Of a DNA stretch of 64,000 nucleotides, positions 15,327 through 23,433 are shown in pieces. The notes under the pieces are model-generated. The model had not been told where the DNA came from, did no database searches, and saw only the letters and a program-made list of their open reading frames with translations. The DNA lies in contig NZ_CP108053.1 in the NCBI RefSeq assembly GCF_036173105.1, forward strand, positions 6,944,001 to 7,008,000, given 5' to 3'. The position numbers and the translations under genes are program-made. The stretch's first letter is position 1. The number at the start of each line of letters is the position of its first letter. The stretch comes from Streptomyces sp. NBC_00287. Lineage in GTDB: Bacteria > Actinomycetota > Actinomycetes > Streptomycetales > Streptomycetaceae.

Positions 15327-17867
15327 GTGGGACGCGGCAGGCTTCGGATCTACCTCGGCGCGGCACCGGGCGTCGGCAAGACGTACGCGATGCTGTCCGA
15401 GGCGCACCGGCGTGCCGAGCGGGGCACCGACTGTGTGGTGGCCTTCGTGGAGCACCACGACCGGCCGCGCACCGAGGTGATGCTGCACGGCCTGGAGCAG
15501 ATCCCGCGGAGGGAGCTCGCGTACCGCGGCAGCGCCTTCACCGAGATGGACGTGGACGCCGTGCTCGCCCGCCGTCCCCGGGTGGCGCTGGTGGACGAGC
15601 TCGCCCACACCAACGTCCCCGGCTCCCGCAACGCCAAGCGCTGGCAGGACGTCGAGGAGCTGCTCGCGGCCGGGATCGATGTCATATCGACCGTCAACAT
15701 CCAGCACCTGGAGTCGCTGGGCGACGTCGTGGAGTCGATCACGGGTGTACGGCAGCAGGAGACCCTGCCGGACGAGGCGGTGCGTCGCGCCGATCAGATC
15801 GAGCTGGTCGACATGTCCCCGCAGGCCCTGCGCCGGCGGATGGCGCACGGCAACATCTACCGGTCCGACAAGGTCGACGCGGCCCTGTCCAACTACTTCC
15901 GGCCGGGCAATCTCACGGCCCTGCGCGAGCTGGCGTTGCTGTGGGTGGCCGACCGGGTCGACGAGTATCTGCAGCAGTACCGCAGTGACCACCGGGTGTC
16001 GAAGATCTGGGGCTCGCGCGAGCGGATCGTGGTCGGGCTGACCGGCGGTCCCGAGGGCCGGACCCTCATCCGGCGGGCCGCGCGGCTGGCCGAGAAGGGC
16101 GCCGGCGGTGAGGTGCTCGCGGTCTACATCGCCCGCAGCGACGGCCTGACCTCGGCCTCGCCCAAGGAACTCGCCGTACAGCGCACCCTCGTCGAGGATC
16201 TCGGCGGCACCTTCCATCATGTCGTCGGCGACGACATACCGGTGGCGCTGCTGGCCTTCGCGCGCGGGGTGAACGCCACTCAGATCGTGCTCGGCTCCTC
16301 GCGCCGCAAGACCTGGCAGTACATCTTCGGGCCCGGCGTCGGAGCGACCGTCGCGCGGGAGTCGGGGCCGGACCTCGACGTGCACATCGTCACGCACGAA
16401 GAGGTCGCCAAGGGGCGTGGGCTGCCGGTCGCCCGGGGGGCGCGGCTGGGACGGGCCCGGATCACCTGGGGCTGGCTCGTCGGCCTCCTCGGTCCCGTGC
16501 TGCTGACGGTGGCGCTGAACGAAGTCGACCTGGGCCTCGCCAACACCATGCTGCTGTTCCTGACGGCGACCGTGGCGGCGGCGCTGCTCGGCGGGCTCTT
16601 CCCGGCGCTGGCCTCGGCGGCCTTCGGGTCGCTGCTGCTGAACTACTTCTTCTCCCCGCCGCTGCACCGGTTCACCATCGCCGACCCGAAGAACATCGTC
16701 GCCATCGCGATCTTCATCGGGGTCGCGGTGTCCGTCGCCTCCGTGGTCGACCTCGCCGCCCGCCGCACCCACCAGGCCGCCCGGCTGCGCGCCGAGTCGG
16801 AGATCCTCTCCTTCCTCGCCGGCAATGTGCTGCGCGGCGAGACCAGCCTGGAGGCGCTGCTGGAACGGGTCCGGGAGACCTTCGGGATGGAGTCGGCCGC
16901 CCTGCTGGAGCGGCAGAGCGACGTGGAGCCCTGGACCTGCGCCGGGAGCGTGGGACCCGAGCCGTGCACGAACCCGGAGGACGCGGACGTCGACATGCCG
17001 GTCGGCGACCACATGGCGCTGGCGCTGACCGGCCGGGTACTGCCCGCCGAGGACCGCCGGGTGCTGGCGGCGTTCGCCGCGCAGGCCGCCGTCGTCCTGG
17101 ACCGGCGCCGCCTCAAGGAGGAGGCGGACCAGGCCCGTGCGCTGGCCGAGGGCAACCGCATCCGTACGGCGCTGCTGGCCGCCGTCAGCCACGATCTGCG
17201 CACCCCGCTCGCCGGGATCAAGGCGGCCGTGAGCAGCCTGCGCTCCGACGACGTGGCCTGGTCCGAGGAGGACGAGGCGGAGCTGCTCGCCGGGATCGAG
17301 GAGGGCGCCGACCGCCTGGACCACCTGGTCGGCAACCTCCTCGACATGTCCCGGCTCCAGACCGGCACGGTCAGCGCGATCGTCCGCGAGATCGACCTCG
17401 ACGAAGTGGTGCCGATGGCGCTCGGCGGGGTGCCCGAGGACAGCGTCGAACTCGACATCCCGGAGACCCTGCCCATGGTCGCCGTCGACCCCGGGCTGCT
17501 GGAGCGCTCGGTCGCCAATGTCGTCGAGAACGCCGTGAAGTACAGCCCGCTCGGCACCCCTGTCCTCGTCGCCGCCAGCTCCCTCGCCGACCGGGTCGAG
17601 GTCCGGGTCGTGGACCGTGGGCCCGGTGTCCCCGACGACGCCAAGGAGCGGATCTTCGCGCCCTTCCAGCGGTACGGTGACGCTCCGCGCGGTGCCGGGG
17701 TGGGGCTGGGACTCGCGGTGGCGCGCGGGTTCGCGGAGGCGATGGGCGGGACGCTGAACGCGGAGGACACTCCCGGCGGCGGCCTCACGATGGTCCTCAC
17801 GCTCCGCGTCGCCGCCGACCAGCTCGTTTACCCCGAAGTGCCGGAACCCGAAAGGCAGGCCAGATGA
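15327..17867 (+). CDS. kdpD: KdpD sensor histidine kinase
   Basis: Potassium/osmotic sensor kinase of 846 residues. Order: KdpD N-terminal domain with Walker A GAAPGVGKT and VALVDELAHTNVPGSRN; universal-stress-like domain (about 220-345, RIVVGLTGGPEG); four closely spaced membrane helices (about 375-475, DUF4118); GAF-like region; HisKA with AAVSHDLRTPLAGIKA; HATPase with NVVENAVKYSP and GVGLGLAVARG. The GTG at 15327 gives the expected GRGRLRIYLGAAPG start; residues from upstream starts are not family-like. kdpE overlaps its stop by four bases. No kdpFABC genes are in the window. Confidence 0.93.
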   Translation: MGRGRLRIYLGAAPGVGKTYAMLSEAHRRAERGTDCVVAFVEHHDRPRTEVMLHGLEQIPRRELAYRGSAFTEMDVDAVLARRPRVALVDELAHTNVPGSRNAKRWQDVEELLAAGIDVISTVNIQHLESLGDVVESITGVRQQETLPDEAVRRADQIELVDMSPQALRRRMAHGNIYRSDKVDAALSNYFRPGNLTALRELALLWVADRVDEYLQQYRSDHRVSKIWGSRERIVVGLTGGPEGRTLIRRAARLAEKGAGGEVLAVYIARSDGLTSASPKELAVQRTLVEDLGGTFHHVVGDDIPVALLAFARGVNATQIVLGSSRRKTWQYIFGPGVGATVARESGPDLDVHIVTHEEVAKGRGLPVARGARLGRARITWGWLVGLLGPVLLTVALNEVDLGLANTMLLFLTATVAAALLGGLFPALASAAFGSLLLNYFFSPPLHRFTIADPKNIVAIAIFIGVAVSVASVVDLAARRTHQAARLRAESEILSFLAGNVLRGETSLEALLERVRETFGMESAALLERQSDVEPWTCAGSVGPEPCTNPEDADVDMPVGDHMALALTGRVLPAEDRRVLAAFAAQAAVVLDRRRLKEEADQARALAEGNRIRTALLAAVSHDLRTPLAGIKAAVSSLRSDDVAWSEEDEAELLAGIEEGADRLDHLVGNLLDMSRLQTGTVSAIVREIDLDEVVPMALGGVPEDSVELDIPETLPMVAVDPGLLERSVANVVENAVKYSPLGTPVLVAASSLADRVEVRVVDRGPGVPDDAKERIFAPFQRYGDAPRGAGVGLGLAVARGFAEAMGGTLNAEDTPGGGLTMVLTLRVAADQLVYPEVPEPERQAR

Positions 17868-18547
17868 CCCGGGTGCTCGTGATCGAAGACGAGCCGCAGA
17901 TCGTGCGCGCCCTTGTGATCAACCTCAAGGCCCGCAAGTACGAGGTGGACGCGGCGCACGACGGCGCCACGGCCCTTCAGCTGGCCGCGGCCCGCCACCC
18001 GGATGTGGTCGTCCTCGACCTCGGACTTCCCGACATGGACGGCGTCGAGGTGATCCGGGGCCTGCGCGGCTGGACCCGGGTGCCGATCCTCGTGCTGTCC
18101 GCCAGGCACTCCTCCGACGAGAAGGTCGAGGCGCTGGACGCGGGCGCCGACGACTACGTCACCAAGCCGTTCGGCATGGACGAGCTGCTGGCCCGGCTGC
18201 GGGCGGCGGTCCGGCGCGCCGAGCCCGTCGGGGGCGGCGAGGACGACGTCATCGTCGAGACCGGCACGTTCACCGTCGACCTGGCCGCGAAGAAGGTCAA
18301 CCGGGACGGGGCGGATGTCCGGCTGACGCCGACCGAGTGGCATCTGCTGGAGGTGCTGGTGCGCAACGCCGGGCGGCTGGTGAGCCAGAAGCAGTTGTTG
18401 CAGGAGGTATGGGGGCCGTCGTACGGGACGGAGACGAATTATCTGCGGGTGTACATGGCGCAGTTGCGGCGGAAGCTGGAGGCGGATCCGTCGCATCCGA
18501 AGCACTTCATCACGGAGCCTGGGATGGGGTATCGCTTCGAGAAGTGA
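17864..18547 (+). CDS. kdpE: KdpE response regulator
   Basis: OmpR-type response regulator of 227 residues paired with KdpD. The receiver has VIEDEP, phospho-acceptor Asp52 in VVVLDLGLPDMDG and Lys in YVTKPFG; the C-terminal winged helix ends ITEPGMGYRFEK. It would activate a Kdp-type potassium uptake operon located elsewhere. The ATG overlaps the kdpD stop (ATGA). The 3' end is unusual: its last 33 bases recur 88 bases downstream. Confidence 0.93.
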   Translation: MTRVLVIEDEPQIVRALVINLKARKYEVDAAHDGATALQLAAARHPDVVVLDLGLPDMDGVEVIRGLRGWTRVPILVLSARHSSDEKVEALDAGADDYVTKPFGMDELLARLRAAVRRAEPVGGGEDDVIVETGTFTVDLAAKKVNRDGADVRLTPTEWHLLEVLVRNAGRLVSQKQLLQEVWGPSYGTETNYLRVYMAQLRRKLEADPSHPKHFITEPGMGYRFEK

Positions 18548-18635
18548 GCGGCGAGGCTGGCCGGGGGGCCGGGGGTTGTCCCCCGGGGGATGCAGCATCA
18601 CGGAGCCTGGGATGGGGTACCGCTTCGAGCGGTAG
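18508..18635 (+). repeat. Direct duplication of the kdpE 3' end
   Basis: The 33-base segment at 18508-18540, encoding ITEPGMGYRFE, recurs at 18596-18628 with a single mismatch (TATCGC to TACCGC). The second copy continues to its own in-frame TAG at 18633. The GC-rich hairpin at 18569-18586 lies between the copies. The second copy also encodes, on the minus strand, the last residues of the SGNH hydrolase. Confidence 0.85.
18569..18586. terminator. GC-rich hairpin after kdpE
   Basis: CCGGGGG and CCCCCGG pair around TTGT, 22 bases after the kdpE stop. Probably the terminator of kdpDE and perhaps of the facing hydrolase gene. Confidence 0.6.
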
Positions 18636-19776
18636 TCCCCTGTCGGAGGGCGAGTTCCGCGAAGCGGTCGCCGATTCGGTGGTGCGTCGCCGCGTCCGGA
18701 TGGAGTTCGTCGGGGAGCGGCAGCTCGGCGTAGTCCTGTTCGCCGTACAGGTCGCGGCCGTCGAGGTAGCGCAGGTTCGGGTCGTCCGTCGAGCGCTGTT
18801 CGACGATCCGGGACAGTTCCTCGCGGATCACCTTGAGCGTCAGTTTGCCGGTGGCCGCTTCCGCGGGGTCGCCGAGTGCCTGGAACTTCAGCTGTCCCGT
18901 GCTGAGTGCGGCGAGGTCGAAGGCGCCCGGGCCCGGCGTGTCCTCGTGGATGGGGCACAGGATGGGGGAGACGACCAGCAGCGGGGTGTCGGGGTGGCCG
19001 TCGCGGATGGTGTCCAGGAAGCCGTGGACGGCCGGAGTGAAGGCGCGCAGTCGCATCAGGTCGAGGTTCACCAGGTTGATGCCGATCTTGACGCTGATCA
19101 GGTCGGCCGGGGTGTCCCGAATCGCGCGGGCGGTGAAGGGGTCCAGCAGGGCGCTGCCGCCGAAGCCCAGGTTGATCAGGTCGACGCCGGCCAGCGCCGC
19201 GGCGTGGGCGGGCCAGATGCCGGTGGGGCTCGCCGCGTCGGAGCCGTGGCTGATGGAGCTGCCGTGGTGCAGCCATACCTTGCGGCCGCGTTCGGGCAGC
19301 GGCTCGACGGGGGCGTCGGTGCGCAGGTCCACGAGTTCGGTGGTCTCGTTGTGCGGCAGCCAGATCTCCACGTCCTTCTCCCGGGCGGGCAGTCCGGTGA
19401 AGCGCAGGGTGGCGACCGGGCCGGGGCGGTGCTCGGCGGTGCCGGTCGACATGTCGATGGTGAGGGTGTTGCCACCGGTCGCCACGAGCTGGGCGGTCAG
19501 GACGCCGTCGACGAGCAGGTCGTAGACGCCGTCCGGGCGGGGCGGGGCGCCGACGTACGCCCGCTTCGTGGGCAGTGTCTTCAGCGTCACGGCGGTGGCG
19601 CGGGTGCGGAAGGCCAGTCGTACGCCCGAGGGCTGGGACTCGACCATGGCGAGCTGTGGGTCGGCGTACTGGGCGCGGGCCCGGGCGGGCAGCCGGTGCG
19701 GGAGCAGACCGTGCTCGGTGCGCTCCAGGTCGAGGGCGCCGCGGACGAGGGCGGGGGTGAGGGGCGTGGAGTGCAT
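18598..19776 (-). CDS. SGNH/GDSL-family hydrolase
   Basis: Predicted esterase or carbohydrate deacetylase of 392 residues. An N-terminal beta-sandwich-like domain (about 1-165) precedes the SGNH hydrolase domain (about 166-375). The catalytic block is degenerate from GDSL to HGSSISHG with the likely nucleophile Ser; NLGFGGSA is block II; IGINLVN is block III and DELHPDAATHH supplies the Asp/His pair. The last dozen residues (GTTARSGTPSQAP) are read through the duplicated kdpE 3' end and are unlikely to be ancestral. The next leftward gene upstream is its probable TetR regulator, 9 bases before its start. Confidence 0.82.
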   Translation of the reverse strand: MHSTPLTPALVRGALDLERTEHGLLPHRLPARARAQYADPQLAMVESQPSGVRLAFRTRATAVTLKTLPTKRAYVGAPPRPDGVYDLLVDGVLTAQLVATGGNTLTIDMSTGTAEHRPGPVATLRFTGLPAREKDVEIWLPHNETTELVDLRTDAPVEPLPERGRKVWLHHGSSISHGSDAASPTGIWPAHAAALAGVDLINLGFGGSALLDPFTARAIRDTPADLISVKIGINLVNLDLMRLRAFTPAVHGFLDTIRDGHPDTPLLVVSPILCPIHEDTPGPGAFDLAALSTGQLKFQALGDPAEAATGKLTLKVIREELSRIVEQRSTDDPNLRYLDGRDLYGEQDYAELPLPDELHPDAATHHRIGDRFAELALRQGTTARSGTPSQAP

Positions 19777-19785
19777 GAGGGACCT

Positions 19786-20355
19786 TCAGGCTCGGGGCCA
19801 GTTGCGCAGGGTGGCGTCGAGGGCGTCCAGGATGCGGGCCCAGGACTCCTCGCTGTCGGGGGAGCTGTGGCTGAAGCCGCCCGCCAGTTCCAGGTCGACG
19901 TAGCCGTGGAAGACGCTGCCCAGGAGGCGGACGGCGTGGGTCTGGTCGGGCTCGGTCAGGTCGTAGCCGCGCAGGATCGCCCGGGTCATCTGGGCGTGCC
20001 GTACGCCCGCGCTCCTGGCCGCCGTCTCCGGGTCGAGGCGGAAGCGGGCCGCGGCATAGCGGCCGGGGTGGGCGCGGGCGTAGTCGCGGTAGACGTCGGC
20101 GAACGCGGTCAGCGCGTCCTTGCCGGCCCGGCCCGCCAGCGCGTCCGCGGCCCGGTCGGCGAGCTCCTCCAGGGCGAGCAGGGCGATCCGGGTCTTGAGC
20201 TCCTGGGAGTTCTTCAGATGCGAGTACAGGCTCGCGACCTTGACGTCGAACCGGCGGGCGAGCTCCGAGACGGTCACCCGGTCGAAGCCGACCTCGTCGG
20301 CGAGGTCCGCCCCGGCCCGGGTCAACAGCTCCGGGGTGAGTCCTGCGCGTACCAT
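19786..20355 (-). CDS. TetR family transcriptional regulator
   Basis: Repressor of 189 residues. The N-terminal helix-turn-helix (about 8-52) includes VTVSELARRFDVKVASLYSHLKN; the C-terminal ligand domain resembles the TetR_C_33/WHG type (FHGYVDLELAGGF). It lies directly upstream of the SGNH hydrolase in the same direction, nine bases apart, so the two form an operon. A perfect palindrome at 20391-20411 overlaps its predicted promoter and is the likely autoregulatory operator. Confidence 0.88.
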   Translation of the reverse strand: MVRAGLTPELLTRAGADLADEVGFDRVTVSELARRFDVKVASLYSHLKNSQELKTRIALLALEELADRAADALAGRAGKDALTAFADVYRDYARAHPGRYAAARFRLDPETAARSAGVRHAQMTRAILRGYDLTEPDQTHAVRLLGSVFHGYVDLELAGGFSHSSPDSEESWARILDALDATLRNWPRA

Positions 20356-20369
20356 GACCGTCCCTTCAT

Positions 20370-20411
20370 TTACCGAAAGCCAGTATGGGATTGCCTAAAG
20401 GCTTTAGGCAA
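20370..20411 (-). promoter_or_regulatory. TetR promoter with perfect palindromic operator
   Basis: At 20391-20411 the arms TTGCCTAAAG and CTTTAGGCAA form a perfect 10-1-10 inverted repeat, 36 bases upstream of the TetR start. Read on the minus strand, TTGCCT (-35) within the palindrome and CATACT (-10, about 20382-20387) are separated by 18 bases. Binding of the adjacent TetR repressor here would occlude the promoter. Confidence 0.7.
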
Positions 20412-20490
20412 GTCGAGAGCCGCTCACCGCTGGTTCGAGCCCGCTCCCCGCGGGTACGTAGGTGTCGGTGCACCCCGGTACGCTTCAGAC

Positions 20491-20889
20491 ATGAGTTCTG
20501 TTCCTCGTTCCGAGAAGCCGGTGGGCCGGTTCCGGCGCATGCTCGACCGGCTCTCCTCGTCGCAGGAGGACCTGGAGTCCGAGGAACTGCGCGAGGACGC
20601 CGAGACCGCCGGCTGCATCCGCATCGGTGACTGCCACGACCGACAGATAGTCACCGTTACTGGTACCTTGCGCACGGTCACTCTGCGGCCGCGTGCCGGA
20701 GTCCCGGCCCTGGAGGCCGAGCTGTTCGACGGCTCCGCCGCGCTGGACGTGGTGTGGCTCGGCAGACGCTCCATCGTGGGGATAGAGCCGGGGCGCAAGC
20801 TGATCGCATCGGGCCGGATCTCGATGAGCCGGGGCCGCCGGGTGCTGTTCAACCCGAAATACGAACTGAGACCGCTCGGACGGGAGTAG
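20491..20889 (+). CDS. OB-fold nucleic-acid-binding protein
   Basis: Small protein of 132 residues. After a charged N-terminus (RFRRMLDRLSSSQEDLESEELRE) comes an OB-fold (about 40-130): CIRIGDCHDRQIVTVTGTLRTVTL...ALEAELFDGSAALDVVWLGRR...LIASGRISMSRG. It resembles the RecG-wedge/tRNA-anticodon OB domain and may bind nucleic acid; the role is unknown. It is followed four bases later by a DUF3159 membrane protein, an arrangement conserved in actinobacteria, suggesting a joint function. Confidence 0.82.
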   Translation: MSSVPRSEKPVGRFRRMLDRLSSSQEDLESEELREDAETAGCIRIGDCHDRQIVTVTGTLRTVTLRPRAGVPALEAELFDGSAALDVVWLGRRSIVGIEPGRKLIASGRISMSRGRRVLFNPKYELRPLGRE

Positions 20890-20892
20890 CCG

Positions 20893-21624
20893 GTGACGTC
20901 GCTCGACAAGCCGACCGAAGACACCACCGCAGAAGCTGAGCACGACTCCCGGGCAGTGACCCAGGACGCGTTGTTCGAGGCCTTCGGCGGCATGCGCGGC
21001 ATGGTCGAGACGGTGCTGCCCGGACTGCTCTTCGTCACCATCTACACCATCAACAAGGACCTGCACCTGTCGGCGATCGCCGCCCTCGGTGTGTCCCTGC
21101 TGCTCGTCGCCGTCCGCCTGGTGATGAAGGACACCGTCAAGCACGCCTTCAGCGGTGTCTTCGGCGTCGCCTTCGGTGTCGTCTTCGCGATGATGACCGG
21201 CAACGCCAAGGACTTCTATCTGCCGGGCATGCTCTACACGCTGGGCCTGGGTCTGGCGTACATCATCACCACGCTGTGTGGTGTCCCGCTGATCGGACTG
21301 ATCCTCGGCCCGGTGTTCAAGGAGAACCTCTCCTGGCGCAAGCGCAACCCGGGCCGCAAGAAGGCGTACGCCAAGGCCAGTTACGCCTGGGGCGCGATCC
21401 TGCTCGCCAAGTGCGCGATCCTCTTCCCGCTGTACTGGTGGGCGGACACCGAGCAGTTGGGCTGGGTCCTGGTCGCCCTGAAGATCCCGCCGTTCCTGCT
21501 GGCCGTCTGGCTGACGTGGGTCTTCCTCGCCAAGGCGCCCGCTCCGATCGACGTGTTCGCGGAGATGGAGGCGGCGGAGAAGGCCGAGAAGGAGCGCGAG
21601 GCCGCGGGGCGGTCCGCGCAGTAG
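20893..21624 (+). CDS. DUF3159 family membrane protein
   Basis: Integral membrane protein of 243 residues with about five or six hydrophobic helices (about 45-60, 62-78, 85-103, 113-135, 163-182, 190-212). The conserved start of the domain (ALFEAFGGMRGMVETVLPGLLFVTIYT) is diagnostic. The C-terminal tail is Glu/Lys-rich and probably cytoplasmic. Function unknown. It follows the OB-fold gene by three bases and ends at a very strong terminator. Confidence 0.87.
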   Translation: MTSLDKPTEDTTAEAEHDSRAVTQDALFEAFGGMRGMVETVLPGLLFVTIYTINKDLHLSAIAALGVSLLLVAVRLVMKDTVKHAFSGVFGVAFGVVFAMMTGNAKDFYLPGMLYTLGLGLAYIITTLCGVPLIGLILGPVFKENLSWRKRNPGRKKAYAKASYAWGAILLAKCAILFPLYWWADTEQLGWVLVALKIPPFLLAVWLTWVFLAKAPAPIDVFAEMEAAEKAEKEREAAGRSAQ

Positions 21625-21625
21625 T

Positions 21626-21676
21626 GACGACGACGAAGGGCGCCCTGGATTTCCCGGGGCGCCCTTCGTCGTCGTC
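21626..21676. terminator. Bidirectional terminator, 20-bp perfect stem
   Basis: Bases 21626-21645 pair perfectly with 21657-21676 around an 11-base loop, between the rightward DUF3159 gene and the leftward TrkA gene; each stop codon is within a few bases of the stem. Confidence 0.9.
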
Positions 21677-21680
21677 ACCC

Positions 21681-22358
21681 TTAGTCCGCCGTGCCCTCGC
21701 GGCGCACCGACAGCAGGTCCTCCAGCTGCTCCTCGCGGGCCTGGGCGGCCACGAACAGGAGCTCGTCGCCCGCTTCGAGGGAGTCGTCCCGGGTCGGGGT
21801 GAGGACCCGGGTGCCTCGGATGATCGTGACCAGCGAGGTGTCCTGCGGCCACTCGACGTCGCCGACCTGGGTGCCGGCCAGGGCCGACTCCTCGGGCAGG
21901 GTCAGCTCGACGAGGTTCGCGTCGCCGTGGCTGAAGCGGAGCAGGCGGACCAGGTCGCCGACGCTGACCGCCTCCTCGACCAGGGCGGACATCAGACGGG
22001 GAGTGGAGACGGCGACGTCGACGCCCCAGGACTCGTTGAAGAGCCACTCGTTCTTGGGGTTGTTGACGCGGGCGACGACGCGCGGGACGCCGTACTCCGT
22101 CTTCGCCAGCAGGGAGACGACCAGGTTCACCTTGTCGTCGCCGGTCGCGGCGATCACGACGTTGCAGCGCTGGAGCGCCGCCTCGTCCAGGGACGTGATC
22201 TCGCAGGCGTCGGCGAGCAGCCACTCCGCCTGCGGGACGCGCTCGACCGAGATGGCGGTCGGCGCCTTGTCGATCAGCAGGACCTCGTGGCCGTTCTCCA
22301 GCAGCTCGCCCGCGATCGAGCGGCCGACTGCGCCGGCACCGGCAATGGCGACCCTCAT
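21681..22358 (-). CDS. TrkA-type potassium uptake regulatory protein (second of pair)
   Basis: Cytoplasmic regulator of 225 residues. The RCK_N Rossmann domain (about 1-135) starts MRVAIAGAGAVGRSIAGELLENGHEVLLID, a GxGxxG NAD(H)-binding motif with the ribose-binding Asp; the RCK_C (TrkA_C) domain covers about 140-220. It resembles CeoC of mycobacteria. The start codon overlaps the stop of the preceding TrkA gene, so the two are made together. With the divergent APC/KimA-like permease this points to potassium uptake. Confidence 0.88.
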   Translation of the reverse strand: MRVAIAGAGAVGRSIAGELLENGHEVLLIDKAPTAISVERVPQAEWLLADACEITSLDEAALQRCNVVIAATGDDKVNLVVSLLAKTEYGVPRVVARVNNPKNEWLFNESWGVDVAVSTPRLMSALVEEAVSVGDLVRLLRFSHGDANLVELTLPEESALAGTQVGDVEWPQDTSLVTIIRGTRVLTPTRDDSLEAGDELLFVAAQAREEQLEDLLSVRREGTAD

Positions 22359-23029
22359 CAGTGACCGCCCTCCTCTTCGGGACCCTTGGCGAACGCCGCC
22401 TCGACCTTGTCGACCTCGTCGGCACGCATCATCACGTGCACCAGGTCGCCCTCCTGCAACACCGTCTGCGAGCTGGGCAGGATGGCCTCACCGAGGCGGG
22501 TCAGGAACGCCACGCGGACGCCCGTCTCCTCCTGGAGCTTGCTGATCTTGTGGCCCACCCAGGCTGCCGAGGTGTGCACCTCGGCGAGCTGGACGCCACC
22601 GGTGGGGTCGCGCCACAGCGGCTCGGCACCCGAGGGGAGCAGCCGGCGCAGCATCTGGTCGGCGGTCCAGCGGACGGTCGCCACGGTGGGAATGCCGAGA
22701 CGCTGGTAGACCTCGGCGCGGCGGGGGTCGTAGATACGGGCCGCGACATTCTCCACACCGAACATCTCGCGGGCCACGCGCGCGGAGATGATGTTGGAGT
22801 TGTCGCCGCTGGAGACGGCGGCGAAGGCGCCGGCCTCTTCGATGCCCGCCTCGCGCAGGGTGTCCTGGTCGAAGCCGATACCGGTGACCCGGCGGCCACC
22901 GAAACCGGGGCCGAGTCGGCGGAAGGCGGTGGGGTCCTGATCGATCACAGCGACCGTGTGCCCCTGTTGTTCCAGGGTCTGGGCGAGAGCGGAACCCACT
23001 CTTCCGCAGCCCATGATGACGATGTGCAC
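22358..23029 (-). CDS. TrkA-type potassium uptake regulatory protein (first of pair)
   Basis: RCK-domain protein of 223 residues; the start MHIVIMGCGRVGSALAQTLEQQGHTVAVID gives the nucleotide-binding glycines. RCK_C covers about 135-215. It resembles CeoB. I chose the GTG at 23029, preceded by GGAAGGACGG on the minus strand; a start at 23050 is possible. It is translationally coupled to the second TrkA gene (ATGA overlap). Pairs of RCK proteins gate a membrane K+ transporter as hetero-oligomers. Confidence 0.87.
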   Translation of the reverse strand: MHIVIMGCGRVGSALAQTLEQQGHTVAVIDQDPTAFRRLGPGFGGRRVTGIGFDQDTLREAGIEEAGAFAAVSSGDNSNIISARVAREMFGVENVAARIYDPRRAEVYQRLGIPTVATVRWTADQMLRRLLPSGAEPLWRDPTGGVQLAEVHTSAAWVGHKISKLQEETGVRVAFLTRLGEAILPSSQTVLQEGDLVHVMMRADEVDKVEAAFAKGPEEEGGH

Positions 23030-23154
23030 GACCGTCCTTCCAGGTGTCAAGAGATACTGCTCAGCGAGATCAGGGTCTCAGATCGACGCCCAAGCTACAC
23101 ACGCGCGGTAGGACGTCGGCACCCCTGTGCACGGTTGCCGTGAGTTCGGAACGA

Positions 23155-23250
23155 TCAGCGGCGGCTGATGCTGCGGACGCTGGCGAGCGTCAGGATTCCG
23201 AGGCCGACGAGTGCGGCGGCGGCGCCGATCAGCTGGGCGGTGCTGTCCAT
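23155..23250 (-). CDS. 31-residue single-helix membrane protein
   Basis: A very short reading frame encodes a protein starting MDSTAQLIGAAAALVGLGIL and ending SVRSISRR. It is one hydrophobic helix with a short polar N-terminus and a basic C-terminus. The ATG at 23250 has CCGGAGG five bases upstream, a near-perfect ribosome-binding site, and the hydrophobic pattern is not what random GC-rich DNA gives. It lies upstream of the TrkA pair, in the same direction, and divergent from the APC permease. It may be a small subunit or regulator of the transporter; that is inference. Confidence 0.65.
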   Translation of the reverse strand: MDSTAQLIGAAAALVGLGILTLASVRSISRR

Positions 23251-23433
23251 GGGACCTCCGGAGGGCGGCAACGGCCGGGAAAACGGGCGGGTTTTGTCAT
23301 ATAGGCATGCCGATGCCGTGCGCTACGGAATCCGCAGCCGCGCCACCCCCGATTTCACCCGGAGAGCAGGGGCGATGGACAAGTGGGGTGGCGGGTGGGC
23401 GGCAGCCCGTTCGAACGCCTACGATCCTCTGTT

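Noticed and set aside
18337..20889. 850-codon frame on the plus strand across the hydrolase and TetR genes
   Set aside because: Only its last 132 codons (the OB-fold protein) are real; the rest is antisense to two well-supported leftward genes.
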